Source: Klebsiella quasivariicola (GTDB taxonomy: Bacteria; Pseudomonadota; Gammaproteobacteria; Enterobacterales; Enterobacteriaceae). Taken from it: a stretch of 64,000 nt of DNA. A program made the translations under genes and the position numbers. Where the stretch lies: positions 4,154,001 through 4,218,000 of the forward strand of contig NZ_CP022823.1 in assembly GCF_002269255.1 (NCBI RefSeq), given 5' to 3'. Every line of letters starts with the position of its first letter. The first letter of the stretch is position 1. The notes beneath the pieces were generated by a model. The model did not search any database. It saw nothing but the letters and a program-made list of their open reading frames with translations, and was not told where the DNA came from. This document shows, piece by piece, positions 46,565-54,407 of the stretch.

Positions 46565-48439
46565 TTACGACGCCAGCAGCTGGTTCATACGACGGATAAA
46601 CTGGTTCGGATCTTCAAGCGTGCCGCGCTCGGCCAGCAGCGCCTGATCCAGCAGCAGTTCTACCCATTCGCCGAACTGCGCGTCATCCTGGGTATCGGCA
46701 GCGCGTTTCACCAGCTGATGCGCCGGGTTCAGTTCGAAGATGTATTTCACTTCCGGGGCCGCCTGGCCCGCTGCAGCGAACAGCTTCGCCATCTGCGTGC
46801 TCATCTCATCGGCATCGGTGGTAACAATCGCCGGGGTGTCGGTCAGACGATGGGTCAGACGCACCTCTTTCACCCGGTCGCCAAGCAGGTTTTTCACCCG
46901 CTCAACGAACGGCTCCAGCGCTTTTTCGGCTTCTTTGGTGGACTCGTCCACTTCATCCGCCAGCTTATCCAGCGACTCGTCGGCTTTAGCGACAGACTGG
47001 AACGCTTTGCCGTCGAACTCGGTCAGGTAGCTCATCATCCATTCGTCGATGCGATCGGAGAGCAGCAGCACTTCGATCCCTTTCTTACGCAGCAGCTCCA
47101 GATGCGGGCTGCTCTTCGCCGCCGCATAGCTGTCGGCCGTGATGTAGTAGATCTTCTCCTGGCCTTCTTTCATGCGCGAGACGTACTCTTCCAGCGACAC
47201 GGTCTGCGCGGAGGAGTCAGTATGGGTAGTGGCGAAGCGCAGCAGTTTGGCGATCGCCTCCTGGTTGCTCGGATCTTCCGCCGGGCCCTCTTTCAGCACC
47301 AGGCCGAACTGTTTCCAGAAGGTCTGATATTTTTCAGCGTCGTCTTTCGCCAGCTTATCCAGCATCTGCAGCGCGCGTTTGGTCAGCGCGGTGCGCAGGT
47401 TGCGGGTCACGCTGCTGTCCTGCAGGATTTCACGCGAGACGTTCAGCGGCAGATCGTTGGAATCGATCAGACCGCGCACGAAGCGCAGGTAGTTCGGCAT
47501 AAACTGCTCGGCGTCGTCCATGATGAACACACGCTGCACGTACAGCTTCAGGCCGTGTTTATGATCGCGGTTCCACATATCCCAAGGCGCCTGCGACGGG
47601 ATATACAGCAGGCTGGTGTACTCCTGCTTACCTTCCACGCGGTTGTGGCTCCAGGTCAGCGGGTCGCTGTAGTCATGGGCAATGTGCTTGTAGAACTCTT
47701 TGTATTCGTCGTCGTTAACTTCAGATTTGCTGCGGGTCCACAGGGCCTGCGCCTTGTTGATTTTTTCCCAGCTGATAACGGTTTCGCCGTCTTTCTCTTC
47801 CCGTTTTTCAATCTCAACCGGCAGCGCGATATGGTCGGAATACTTGCTGATGATCGAGCGCACGCGCCAGTCGTTGAGGAAATCGTCTTCGCCTTCGCGC
47901 AGATGCAGGGTGATTTCGGTGCCGCGATCGGCTTTGGTGATATCAGCTACAGTATATTCGCCTTCGCCGGCGGATTCCCAGAACACGCCGTTTTCCGGCT
48001 TGTCGCCCGCCGCACGGGTACGCACGGTCACTTTGTCGGCAACAATGAAGGCCGAGTAGAAGCCGACGCCAAACTGGCCGATCAGCTGGCTGTCTTTCGC
48101 CTGGTCGGAACCCATCGATTCCAGAAACGCTTTGGTACCGGATTTAGCGATGGTGCCGAGATGGTCGATAACCTCTTCCCGGTTCATGCCGATACCGTTA
48201 TCGGCAATGGTCAGGGTGCGGTTGTCTTTATCAAACGAAACCCGTACGCGCAGCTCGCCATCGCCCTCATACAAATCCGGCTGCGACAGCGCGCGGAAAC
48301 GCAGCTTATCGGCCGCATCAGAGGCGTTGGAAATCAGCTCACGCAGAAAGATTTCTTTGTTGGAATAGAGGGAATGGATCATCAAGTGCAGAAGTTGCTT
48401 TACCTCTGACTGAAAACCACGAGTTTCTTGTCCTTTCAT
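46565..48439 (-). CDS. htpG: HtpG, bacterial Hsp90 chaperone
   Basis: HtpG is the ATP-dependent Hsp90 of bacteria. The 624-residue length equals E. coli HtpG. The N-terminal GHKL ATPase has ELISNASDAADKL, DNGIGMNREE and IGQFGVGFYSAF; the C-terminal part ends FIRRMNQLLAS. The start at 48439 (MKGQETRGFQSEVKQLL) is preferred over a Met nine codons upstream. A textbook sigma-32 promoter precedes it. Confidence 0.98.
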   Translation of the reverse strand: MKGQETRGFQSEVKQLLHLMIHSLYSNKEIFLRELISNASDAADKLRFRALSQPDLYEGDGELRVRVSFDKDNRTLTIADNGIGMNREEVIDHLGTIAKSGTKAFLESMGSDQAKDSQLIGQFGVGFYSAFIVADKVTVRTRAAGDKPENGVFWESAGEGEYTVADITKADRGTEITLHLREGEDDFLNDWRVRSIISKYSDHIALPVEIEKREEKDGETVISWEKINKAQALWTRSKSEVNDDEYKEFYKHIAHDYSDPLTWSHNRVEGKQEYTSLLYIPSQAPWDMWNRDHKHGLKLYVQRVFIMDDAEQFMPNYLRFVRGLIDSNDLPLNVSREILQDSSVTRNLRTALTKRALQMLDKLAKDDAEKYQTFWKQFGLVLKEGPAEDPSNQEAIAKLLRFATTHTDSSAQTVSLEEYVSRMKEGQEKIYYITADSYAAAKSSPHLELLRKKGIEVLLLSDRIDEWMMSYLTEFDGKAFQSVAKADESLDKLADEVDESTKEAEKALEPFVERVKNLLGDRVKEVRLTHRLTDTPAIVTTDADEMSTQMAKLFAAAGQAAPEVKYIFELNPAHQLVKRAADTQDDAQFGEWVELLLDQALLAERGTLEDPNQFIRRMNQLLAS

Positions 48440-48493
48440 CTGATTCAACCTCAACAATGCCATTTTAAATGGGGTAAAAAACCGTTGAGTGGG

Positions 48494-48522
48494 AGATGGG
48501 GACTGCGGGGAAATTTTTCAAG
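48494..48522 (-). promoter_or_regulatory. sigma-32 heat-shock promoter of htpG
   Basis: On the minus strand CTTGAAA (48516-48522), a 14-bp spacer and CCCCATCT (48494-48501) equal the sigma-32 consensus CTTGAAA N13-15 CCCCATNT. It lies 55 bp upstream of the htpG start. Confidence 0.93.
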
Positions 48523-48551
48523 CGGAGGCGGCGCTGGCCGCCTCCATTTGT

Positions 48552-49157
48552 TCAGAAAGTAATCTTGTGGCGACCAGCCAGCGAGTGCGACAGCGTGGTG
48601 CCGTCGACCATCTCCAGCTCGCCGCCCACCGGCACGCCGTGGGCGATTCGGCTGGCGTCAACGCCATACTGCGCGCACAGCTCCGCGATGTAGTTGGCCG
48701 TCGCCTCACCCTCAACGGTCGGGTTAGTGGCGAGGATCACCTCGGTGATCGACTCCGCCTCAAGCCGTTGCTCAAGGCGATCGAGCCCGATGTCATCAGG
48801 CCCGATGCCGTCGAGCGGCGACAGGTGCCCCATCAGCACGAAATAGCGGCCGGAATACTGCCCGGTCTGCTCAATGGCGTGGATGTCCGCCGGACTCTCC
48901 ACCACGCAGATCTGGCCGTTTTCCTGGCGACGCGGGTTGCTGCAAATATTGCACACCTCCTGCTCGGTGAAGGTGCGGCAATCGGCGCAGTGGCCGATCT
49001 CCGACATCGCGCGCGTCAGCGCCTGCGCCAGGCGCATCCCGCCGCTGCGATCGCGCTGTAGCAGGGTAAACGCCATACGCTGCGCCGACTTCGGGCCAAC
49101 GCCCGGCAGACAGCGCAGCGCTTCCATAAGCTGAGTTAACAGCGGACTGGTTTGCAT
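48552..49157 (-). CDS. recR: RecR, recombination mediator
   Basis: RecR works with RecO and RecF to load RecA at gaps. The 201-residue protein has the C4 zinc motif CADC...CNIC (about residues 57-72), a Toprim domain ([16 protein letters not shown]) and the end [13 protein letters not shown]. Its ATG shares one base with the ybaB stop (TGATG). Confidence 0.98.
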
Positions 49158-49489
49158 CAGAACGGCATCTTGAAGCCTGGCGGCAGCTGCATACCGGCAG
49201 AAACAGAGGCCATCTTCTCTTTCTGGGTCTCTTCGATACGGCGCGCGGCGTCGTTAAACGCGGCAGCCACCAGATCTTCCAGCATCTCTTTATCATCTTC
49301 CAGCAGGCTTGGGTCGATTTCCACGCGGCGGCAGTTGTGTGCGCCGTTAATGGTCACTTTTACCAGACCCGCGCCGGACTCGCCGGTCACTTCCAGCTGA
49401 GCGATCTCTTCCTGCATTTTCTGCATTTTGTCTTGCATCTGCTGGGCCTGTTTCATCAGGTTACCCAGGCCGCCTTTTCCACCAAACAT
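49157..49489 (-). CDS. ybaB: YbaB, nucleoid-associated protein
   Basis: The 110-residue YbaB/EbfC family protein forms DNA-binding dimers. It has an N-terminal helix rich in Met and Gln ([20 protein letters not shown]) and the [15 protein letters not shown] strand-turn. It lies between dnaX and recR in the conserved replication-repair operon. Confidence 0.97.
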
Positions 49490-49546
49490 AGGCTTCTCTC
49501 TCAGTCAGTCATCATTAAGGGTACTGACTGCAAGTCCAACTTGCAG

Positions 49547-51451
49547 TCAAATGGGGCGGATACTCTCTTCATCCAGGTCCGCATCGAAGAAACGACGCAG
49601 AGTCTGAATGTTATTATCCGCAATAATCGCTTCGCGCGCCTGCGCGAGCTTCTCTTCATAAATAGCCTGCCGCCACTCCAGCGGCGTGCGCATCGCGGGA
49701 TTATCGTCTTCCACGATGGTCAATTCAACCGGCGTACCGTACAACACCCCCAGCGCTTCAGCCAGCTTTTGCTGGGCGCCGGCAGAATTGAGGTGGCGCT
49801 GGCTGGGGCGCAGATGCAGGCAGACACGGCTGCCCTCCTGCTCTTTCCACGCGTTGAGCGCCACCTGCTCGACCAGCTTTGGCACCGCCAGCCGGCTCAC
49901 TTCCGCCGCCCAGCTGTCGCGCTCGACCGCTTCTTCGGCGAGCTTGGCCGCCAGCTCCGGCGTTTTTTCATGCTCCAGCGCTTTTTTCAGCGCTTTTGGC
50001 GTGGCGACTTCGACTTTGGACTCTTCCACCACCGTCGTCGCCTTCCAGCGATAGGCTTCTTTCTTCGCCGGGACCTGCTCAAGCGCCGCAGCGGCCGGAC
50101 GAGCCTGCACGCGCTCGGTAATCGAACTCAGTCGTTCCAGCGCAGCGTTATTCACCGGCCGCGCGCGGGAAGCGGCTGCCGGTTCACTCTTTTTTGGGGT
50201 GGTTGCTCCCTGACTGCGCTGCAGGTGGCTGCGGGCCGCCAGCACCTGGCTGGTGGTCGGCGGCAAACTCTGCGCCGACGGTGGCGGTGCTGCGGGGGCA
50301 ACTGGCTGGCGCGGCACGGGCGCAGCGGCCTGTACCGGCTGCACTTCCGGCTCTGGCAGCGGCTTACGCGGATGAAACGCCAGGGCACGCAGCAGCGTCA
50401 TTTCGACGCCCATCCTCCGATCCGGCGCATAAGGCAGCTCTTTGCGGCCTATCAACAGCGTCTGGTAGTACAACTGAACGTCGCCCGGCGGTACGGTCCG
50501 CGCCAGTTCGCGCATCCGCACTTCGACAGCGGCCATGTCCGCGCCCAGCGCCGAAGGTGACAGCTGAACCATGGCTATGCGGTGCAGCAGGCTCTGCATC
50601 TCCACCAGCAGCGCCTCCCATTCGACGCCGCGCGCGGCGGCGTCATTGACACCCGCCATCACCCGCTCGCCGTCGGCGGCGACCAGCGCTTCAATCAGCG
50701 ACAATGCCTGATCGTCATCGAGCGTACCGAGCATGGCACTCACCGATGCCGCTGTCAGTTGCCCTTCTCCACTGGCAATCGCCTGATCGGTCAGGCTTAA
50801 GGCATCGCGCAGGCTACCGTCAGCCGCCCGCGACAACAGCTGTAGCGCGCGGGGCTCAAAGGCAATCTGCTCCTGGCCAAGAATATGCTCCAGCTGATGG
50901 CGGATCTGTTCAACGTCCAGCGCCTTCAGGTGGAACTGCAGGCAGCGGGATAAGATCGTCACCGGCAGCTTCTGCGGATCCGTCGTCGCCAGCAGGAATT
51001 TGACGTGCGCTGGCGGCTCCTCCAGCGTTTTTAATAACGCATTGAAGCTGTGGCGCGACAGCATATGGACTTCGTCGATGAGATAGACCTTAAAGCGGCC
51101 CCGGGCCGGCGCGTACTGGACGTTATCCAGCAGATCGCGGGTATCTTCGACTTTGGTTCGCGAGGCGGCGTCAATCTCAATCAGATCGACAAAACGCCCT
51201 TGTTCAATTTCCCGGCAGTTATCGCACACGCCGCAAGGGGTGGCGGTGATGCCGGATTCACAGTTTAACCCTTTCGCCAGCAGGCGGGCGATGGAGGTCT
51301 TACCGACCCCGCGGGTACCGGAAAAAAGATAAGCGTGGTGAATGCGCCCTAACGACAAGCCGTTCGCCAGTGCGGTCAGCACATGTTCCTGGCCGACGAC
51401 GTCAGCAAAGGTTTGTGGGCGCCATTTACGGGCTAAGACCTGATAACTCAT
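49547..51451 (-). CDS. dnaX: DNA polymerase III subunits tau and gamma
   Basis: DnaX is the clamp-loader ATPase: tau (634 residues) links the polymerases, gamma is the shorter form. Walker A GTRGVGKTS, the four-cysteine zinc module (LNCESG...CGVCDNC), IDEVHML and SRC motifs are in place. A -1 frameshift signal at codons 420-421 makes gamma of 422 residues. The variable Pro/Ala-rich region (about 365-440) explains the slightly shorter length than E. coli tau (643). Confidence 0.98.
   Translation of the reverse strand: MSYQVLARKWRPQTFADVVGQEHVLTALANGLSLGRIHHAYLFSGTRGVGKTSIARLLAKGLNCESGITATPCGVCDNCREIEQGRFVDLIEIDAASRTKVEDTRDLLDNVQYAPARGRFKVYLIDEVHMLSRHSFNALLKTLEEPPAHVKFLLATTDPQKLPVTILSRCLQFHLKALDVEQIRHQLEHILGQEQIAFEPRALQLLSRAADGSLRDALSLTDQAIASGEGQLTAASVSAMLGTLDDDQALSLIEALVAADGERVMAGVNDAAARGVEWEALLVEMQSLLHRIAMVQLSPSALGADMAAVEVRMRELARTVPPGDVQLYYQTLLIGRKELPYAPDRRMGVEMTLLRALAFHPRKPLPEPEVQPVQAAAPVPRQPVAPAAPPPSAQSLPPTTSQVLAARSHLQRSQGATTPKKSEPAAASRARPVNNAALERLSSITERVQARPAAAALEQVPAKKEAYRWKATTVVEESKVEVATPKALKKALEHEKTPELAAKLAEEAVERDSWAAEVSRLAVPKLVEQVALNAWKEQEGSRVCLHLRPSQRHLNSAGAQQKLAEALGVLYGTPVELTIVEDDNPAMRTPLEWRQAIYEEKLAQAREAIIADNNIQTLRRFFDADLDEESIRPI
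50189..50195 (-). other. programmed -1 frameshift site in dnaX
   Basis: On the minus strand the slippery A AAA AAG is preceded 10 bases upstream by the stimulatory AGGGAG. After slipping, GAG and TGA follow and end gamma (422 residues). CCGGC...GCCGG arms downstream can form the stimulatory hairpin. All three signals known from E. coli are kept. Confidence 0.9.
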
Positions 51452-51543
51452 GGGCTGGCTCTGAAACGCTGGAAGGTGAAATCACGAAGGGGTCATGCTA
51501 TCACAGCCCCGCCCGATCGGCGAGGCTATGTGGAGGGATTTGC

Positions 51544-52095
51544 TTAGTGGCCCGGGAACGGCACCAGGCTGTAGCAGTGGATCCCCAGCTTTTCCAGGCG
51601 CTGTTCGCCGCCCAGATCGAAGAGGTTGATAATGAAAGCGGCATCGTGTACTTCGCCGCCAAGACGGCGGATCAGTTTGACCGTCGCGTCGATGGTGCCG
51701 CCGGTCGCCAGCAGATCGTCCACCACCAGCACTTTGTCGCCCGGTTTAATGGCGTCAACGTGGATCTCCAGCTGATCGGTGCCGTACTCCAGTTCATAGC
51801 TCTCGGCAATGGTTTCACGCGGCAACTTACGCGGCTTGCGTACCGGAACAAAGCCTACGCCCAGCGCCAGCGCAACCGGTGCGCCGAACAGGAAGCCACG
51901 CGCTTCGGTCCCCACCACTTTGGTGATGCCGGCGTTTTTATAACGCTCGGTCAGCAGTTCAATGCTAAGCGCGTAGGCTTTTGGGTCTTCCAGTAAGCTG
52001 GTGACATCGCGGAAAAGGATGCCCGGTTTCGGATAATCCTGGACGCTTTGGATGCTGTTCTTCAGATATTCAAGCTGCTGTGCAGTTGCGGTCAT
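51544..52095 (-). CDS. apt: adenine phosphoribosyltransferase
   Basis: Apt converts adenine and PRPP to AMP. The 183-residue protein has VVGTEARGFLFGAPVAL and the PRPP motif VLVVDDLLATGGT. The start at 52095 (MTATAQQLEYLKNSI) equals E. coli; the 11 extra upstream residues were excluded. Confidence 0.97.
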   Translation of the reverse strand: MTATAQQLEYLKNSIQSVQDYPKPGILFRDVTSLLEDPKAYALSIELLTERYKNAGITKVVGTEARGFLFGAPVALALGVGFVPVRKPRKLPRETIAESYELEYGTDQLEIHVDAIKPGDKVLVVDDLLATGGTIDATVKLIRRLGGEVHDAAFIINLFDLGGEQRLEKLGIHCYSLVPFPGH

Positions 52096-52245
52096 AAGTG
52101 TATGCCTGATTGAAACGGTGTTACCCACGGGCGTGCAAAATGGGCCAAAGAAACATTTGCTTAACCTTTGACCAGGCTTACCCGCGCTCGAAAACGCCAG
52201 AATTTACTGGCTGTTGGCAACAATTGCAACAGGCATTATTGCGCA

Positions 52246-52623
52246 TCAGTGCTTTTGTTGCTTTGCGTCAACCACCGGAATGCGCCACATAAAGATCAGC
52301 AGACAGGCCAGAATGACCAACAGCATGATGCGCACCCACGTAAGCTTAACCAGCCATAGCGAAATAGCAAAAGTCACCACGATCATCGCAATAGCGCGCG
52401 GTTTGGCGCCGCGAGGCATGGCACGATACTGTTGCCAGTGGCGAAGATAGCCGCCAAACCAGGAGCGATACAGCAGCCACTGGTGAAAGCGCGGCGATGA
52501 GCGGGCAAAGCACCAGGCGGCAAGCAGGATAAACGGCGTCGTCGGCAGCAGGGGTAAGAAGATCCCCAGCGTACCCAGCGCTACCGCCATCCAGCCGATA
52601 ATGGTTAAAATAACAGGTGGCAT
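52246..52623 (-). CDS. ybaN: YbaN, small inner membrane protein (DUF454)
   Basis: The 125-residue protein has the DUF454 core GTLGIFLPLLPTTPFILLAA and CFARSSPRFHQWLL, with about four membrane segments. The start at 52623 (MPPVILTIIGWMAVAL) equals E. coli YbaN; longer upstream frames run into the priC promoter. Function unknown. Confidence 0.94.
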   Translation of the reverse strand: MPPVILTIIGWMAVALGTLGIFLPLLPTTPFILLAAWCFARSSPRFHQWLLYRSWFGGYLRHWQQYRAMPRGAKPRAIAMIVVTFAISLWLVKLTWVRIMLLVILACLLIFMWRIPVVDAKQQKH

Positions 52624-52692
52624 AATGCGAATCGTTATCAAACAGATGAGGCTACTGTAGCACAGTTGGCTGGAAGGGAATGGAGAGGTGTG

Positions 52693-53220
52693 GTGAAAAC
52701 AGCTCAACTTTTACAAACGCTGAACGATCAGCTCAGCGAGCTGGCCGCGCTGGTGGCGCCGCTGTCGGAGCACGCGACCCTGAGCCCGCGCTTTGACCGT
52801 CAGCTCTTTCATACCCGCAGCACGCTGATGCAGGACTATCTGGCGGAAGCCCGGCAAAATTTTTCCCAACTGAGACAGGCCGTTGAGCGCCAGCAGCTGC
52901 CGCAGGTGGTCTGGATTGCCGAGCGTCTGGCGGCGCAAATCGCCGCGTTGAGACGGGAAACCGCGACCTGGTCCTTGCGTAGTTGGGATGATGCTTCGCC
53001 AACGCTGAGCCGCTGGCAACGCCGCCGTCTGCAGCATCAGGAGTATGAGCGCCGCCTGCTGGCGATGCGCGACCAACGTCAGAAGCTGTTGACGCAGACA
53101 ACCAGCCTTGAGGAGCAGCTGCTGCTGGCCAGAGAAGTCGACGTCTACAACGGCCGGCTGGCGCGCTGCCGACAGGCGCTGGACAAGATTGAAAACGTAC
53201 TGGCGCGGCTGACGCGCTGA
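52693..53220 (+). CDS. priC: PriC, primosomal replication protein N''
   Basis: PriC helps restart stalled forks by loading DnaB. The 175-residue length equals E. coli. The sequence VKTAQLLQTLNDQLSELAAL starts at GTG 52693 after GGAGAGG; the end DKIENVLARLTR is typical. The protein is Arg/Gln-rich and helical. Confidence 0.93.
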   Translation: MKTAQLLQTLNDQLSELAALVAPLSEHATLSPRFDRQLFHTRSTLMQDYLAEARQNFSQLRQAVERQQLPQVVWIAERLAAQIAALRRETATWSLRSWDDASPTLSRWQRRRLQHQEYERRLLAMRDQRQKLLTQTTSLEEQLLLAREVDVYNGRLARCRQALDKIENVLARLTR

Positions 53221-53231
53221 CAGGAGAGGCT

Positions 53232-53405
53232 ATGTCACTGGAAAATGCATCCGATGAGGTCAAACTGGCCGTCGATTTAATCATGTTGCTGGAATCGCAT
53301 CAGATCCCGGCGCCAACCGTGCTGGCCGCGCTGGAAATTGTCCGGCGGGATTATGCAAATAAGTTAAAGAACGTGGAAAGCGGGTCGCAATCTCCTGAGA
53401 AGTAG
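53232..53405 (+). CDS. rsmS: RsmS (YbaM), small regulatory protein
   Basis: The 57-residue protein (MSLENASDEVKLAVDLIMLL then ESHQIPAPTVLAALEIVRRD) aligns with E. coli YbaM, renamed RsmS after its role in secondary-metabolite control in Pectobacterium. CAGGAGAGGC precedes the ATG, 11 bases after priC. The C-terminus is a few residues longer than in E. coli. Confidence 0.9.
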   Translation: MSLENASDEVKLAVDLIMLLESHQIPAPTVLAALEIVRRDYANKLKNVESGSQSPEK

Positions 53406-53472
53406 GATGTTGCCTCCGGCGGAGTGCTGGCAGAGTGGTCCTCTGAGCATGACGCTAATGGAGGCAGTATTT

Positions 53473-54372
53473 ATGGAAAAAGTCAGTCAAACCCCACACG
53501 ACGCGGTTTTTCGCCAGATGTTAATGCATCAGGCGATCGCGAAAGATTTTTTGCAGCTGTATCTGCCCGCGCCGTTTCTGGCGATCTGCGAACTGGATTC
53601 GCTGCAGCTGGTTTCCGGTAGCTTTGTTGAAGAGGACCTGCGCGCCAGCTATTCCGATATCCTTTACTCACTGCGCACACATCACGGAGCGGGCTATGTT
53701 TACGCTCTGATTGAGCACCAGAGCACGCCGGACAAGTTGATGGCGTTTCGCCTGCTGCGCTATGCGCTGGCCGCCATGCAGCGTCATCTTGACGCCGGCC
53801 ACGACACGCTGCCGCTGGTAGTGCCGATTTTGTTTTATCACGGCAAAGTTAGCCCCTGGCCATGGGCCCGAAACTGGCAACAGCTATTCGCCGATCCGAC
53901 GCTGGCGAAGGCGCTCTATAGCGATGATTTTCCGCTGGTGGACCTCACCGTAATGCCAGATAATCAGATCGTCCGTCATCGGCGGATGGCCATGCTGGAG
54001 CTACTGCAAAAGCATATCCGCCATCGCGATTTGGCCGAGCTGCAGGTGCCGTTGATTGCGCTGATGACCCAAGGCTATCTGACAGAAGCGCAGCTGAATA
54101 CGCTGCTGCGCTATATGTTGCAGGCGGGAACCACGGAACATCCGGGGGCGCTGATCCGCACGCTGGCGGCGCAGTCGCCCAGGCATAAGGAGCTAATGAT
54201 GACCATTGCCGAATGGCTGGAAGAGAAAGGCCGTAAACAGGGGCAGCAGGAGGGTGAGCAGGAAGCCACTCGCAGCATCGCCGCCAGAATGCTGGCGCGC
54301 GGCCTCGAACGTCAAACCGTGCAGGAACTCACCGGACTCAGCGACGAGGAACTCGCCGCGCTGGCGCCCTGA
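53473..54372 (+). CDS. Rpn-family recombination-promoting nuclease (long form)
   Basis: The 299-residue protein belongs to the Rpn/YhgA-like PD-(D/E)xK nucleases once called putative transposases. The N-terminal signature TPHDAVFRQMLMHQAIAKDF is typical; catalytic residues are likely Asp62 in SYSDILYSL and the E-x-Q motif in ALIEHQS (Glu81, Gln83). GGAGG lies eight bases before ATG 53473; an upstream in-frame start just after rsmS is less likely. The C-terminal region carries an internal start for a short form (next entry). Recent work describes such Rpn long forms as toxic anti-phage nucleases restrained by their own intragenic product. Confidence 0.9.
   Translation: MEKVSQTPHDAVFRQMLMHQAIAKDFLQLYLPAPFLAICELDSLQLVSGSFVEEDLRASYSDILYSLRTHHGAGYVYALIEHQSTPDKLMAFRLLRYALAAMQRHLDAGHDTLPLVVPILFYHGKVSPWPWARNWQQLFADPTLAKALYSDDFPLVDLTVMPDNQIVRHRRMAMLELLQKHIRHRDLAELQVPLIALMTQGYLTEAQLNTLLRYMLQAGTTEHPGALIRTLAAQSPRHKELMMTIAEWLEEKGRKQGQQEGEQEATRSIAARMLARGLERQTVQELTGLSDEELAALAP
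54199..54372 (+). CDS. candidate intragenic antitoxin (Rpn short form)
   Basis: In the same frame as the Rpn nuclease, codons 242-243 are ATG ATG (54196-54201), preceded by the strong ribosome binding site AAGGAG at 54187-54192. Spacing to the second ATG is six bases, close to optimal. The product is about 57 residues (MTIAEWLEEKGRKQGQQEGE to DEELAALAP), highly charged and helical. This is how RpnS antitoxins are made inside rpnL genes. The call rests on the start signal and the family precedent. Confidence 0.62.
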   Translation: MTIAEWLEEKGRKQGQQEGEQEATRSIAARMLARGLERQTVQELTGLSDEELAALAP

Positions 54373-54379
54373 GGCAGCG

Positions 54380-54400
54380 GGGGCGGCTTTGCACCGCCCC
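54380..54400. terminator. hairpin between the Rpn gene and mscK
   Basis: GGGGCGG and CCGCCCC form a perfect 7-bp stem with a seven-base loop, eight bases after the Rpn stop and eight before the mscK stop. A weak ACTTT follows on the plus strand. Confidence 0.6.
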
Positions 54401-54407
54401 ACTTTCG

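Noticed and set aside
46718..48409. 563-residue open frame antisense to htpG
   Set aside because: Long shadow frames are expected opposite high-GC coding sequence; htpG is unambiguous and the antisense product has no domain.
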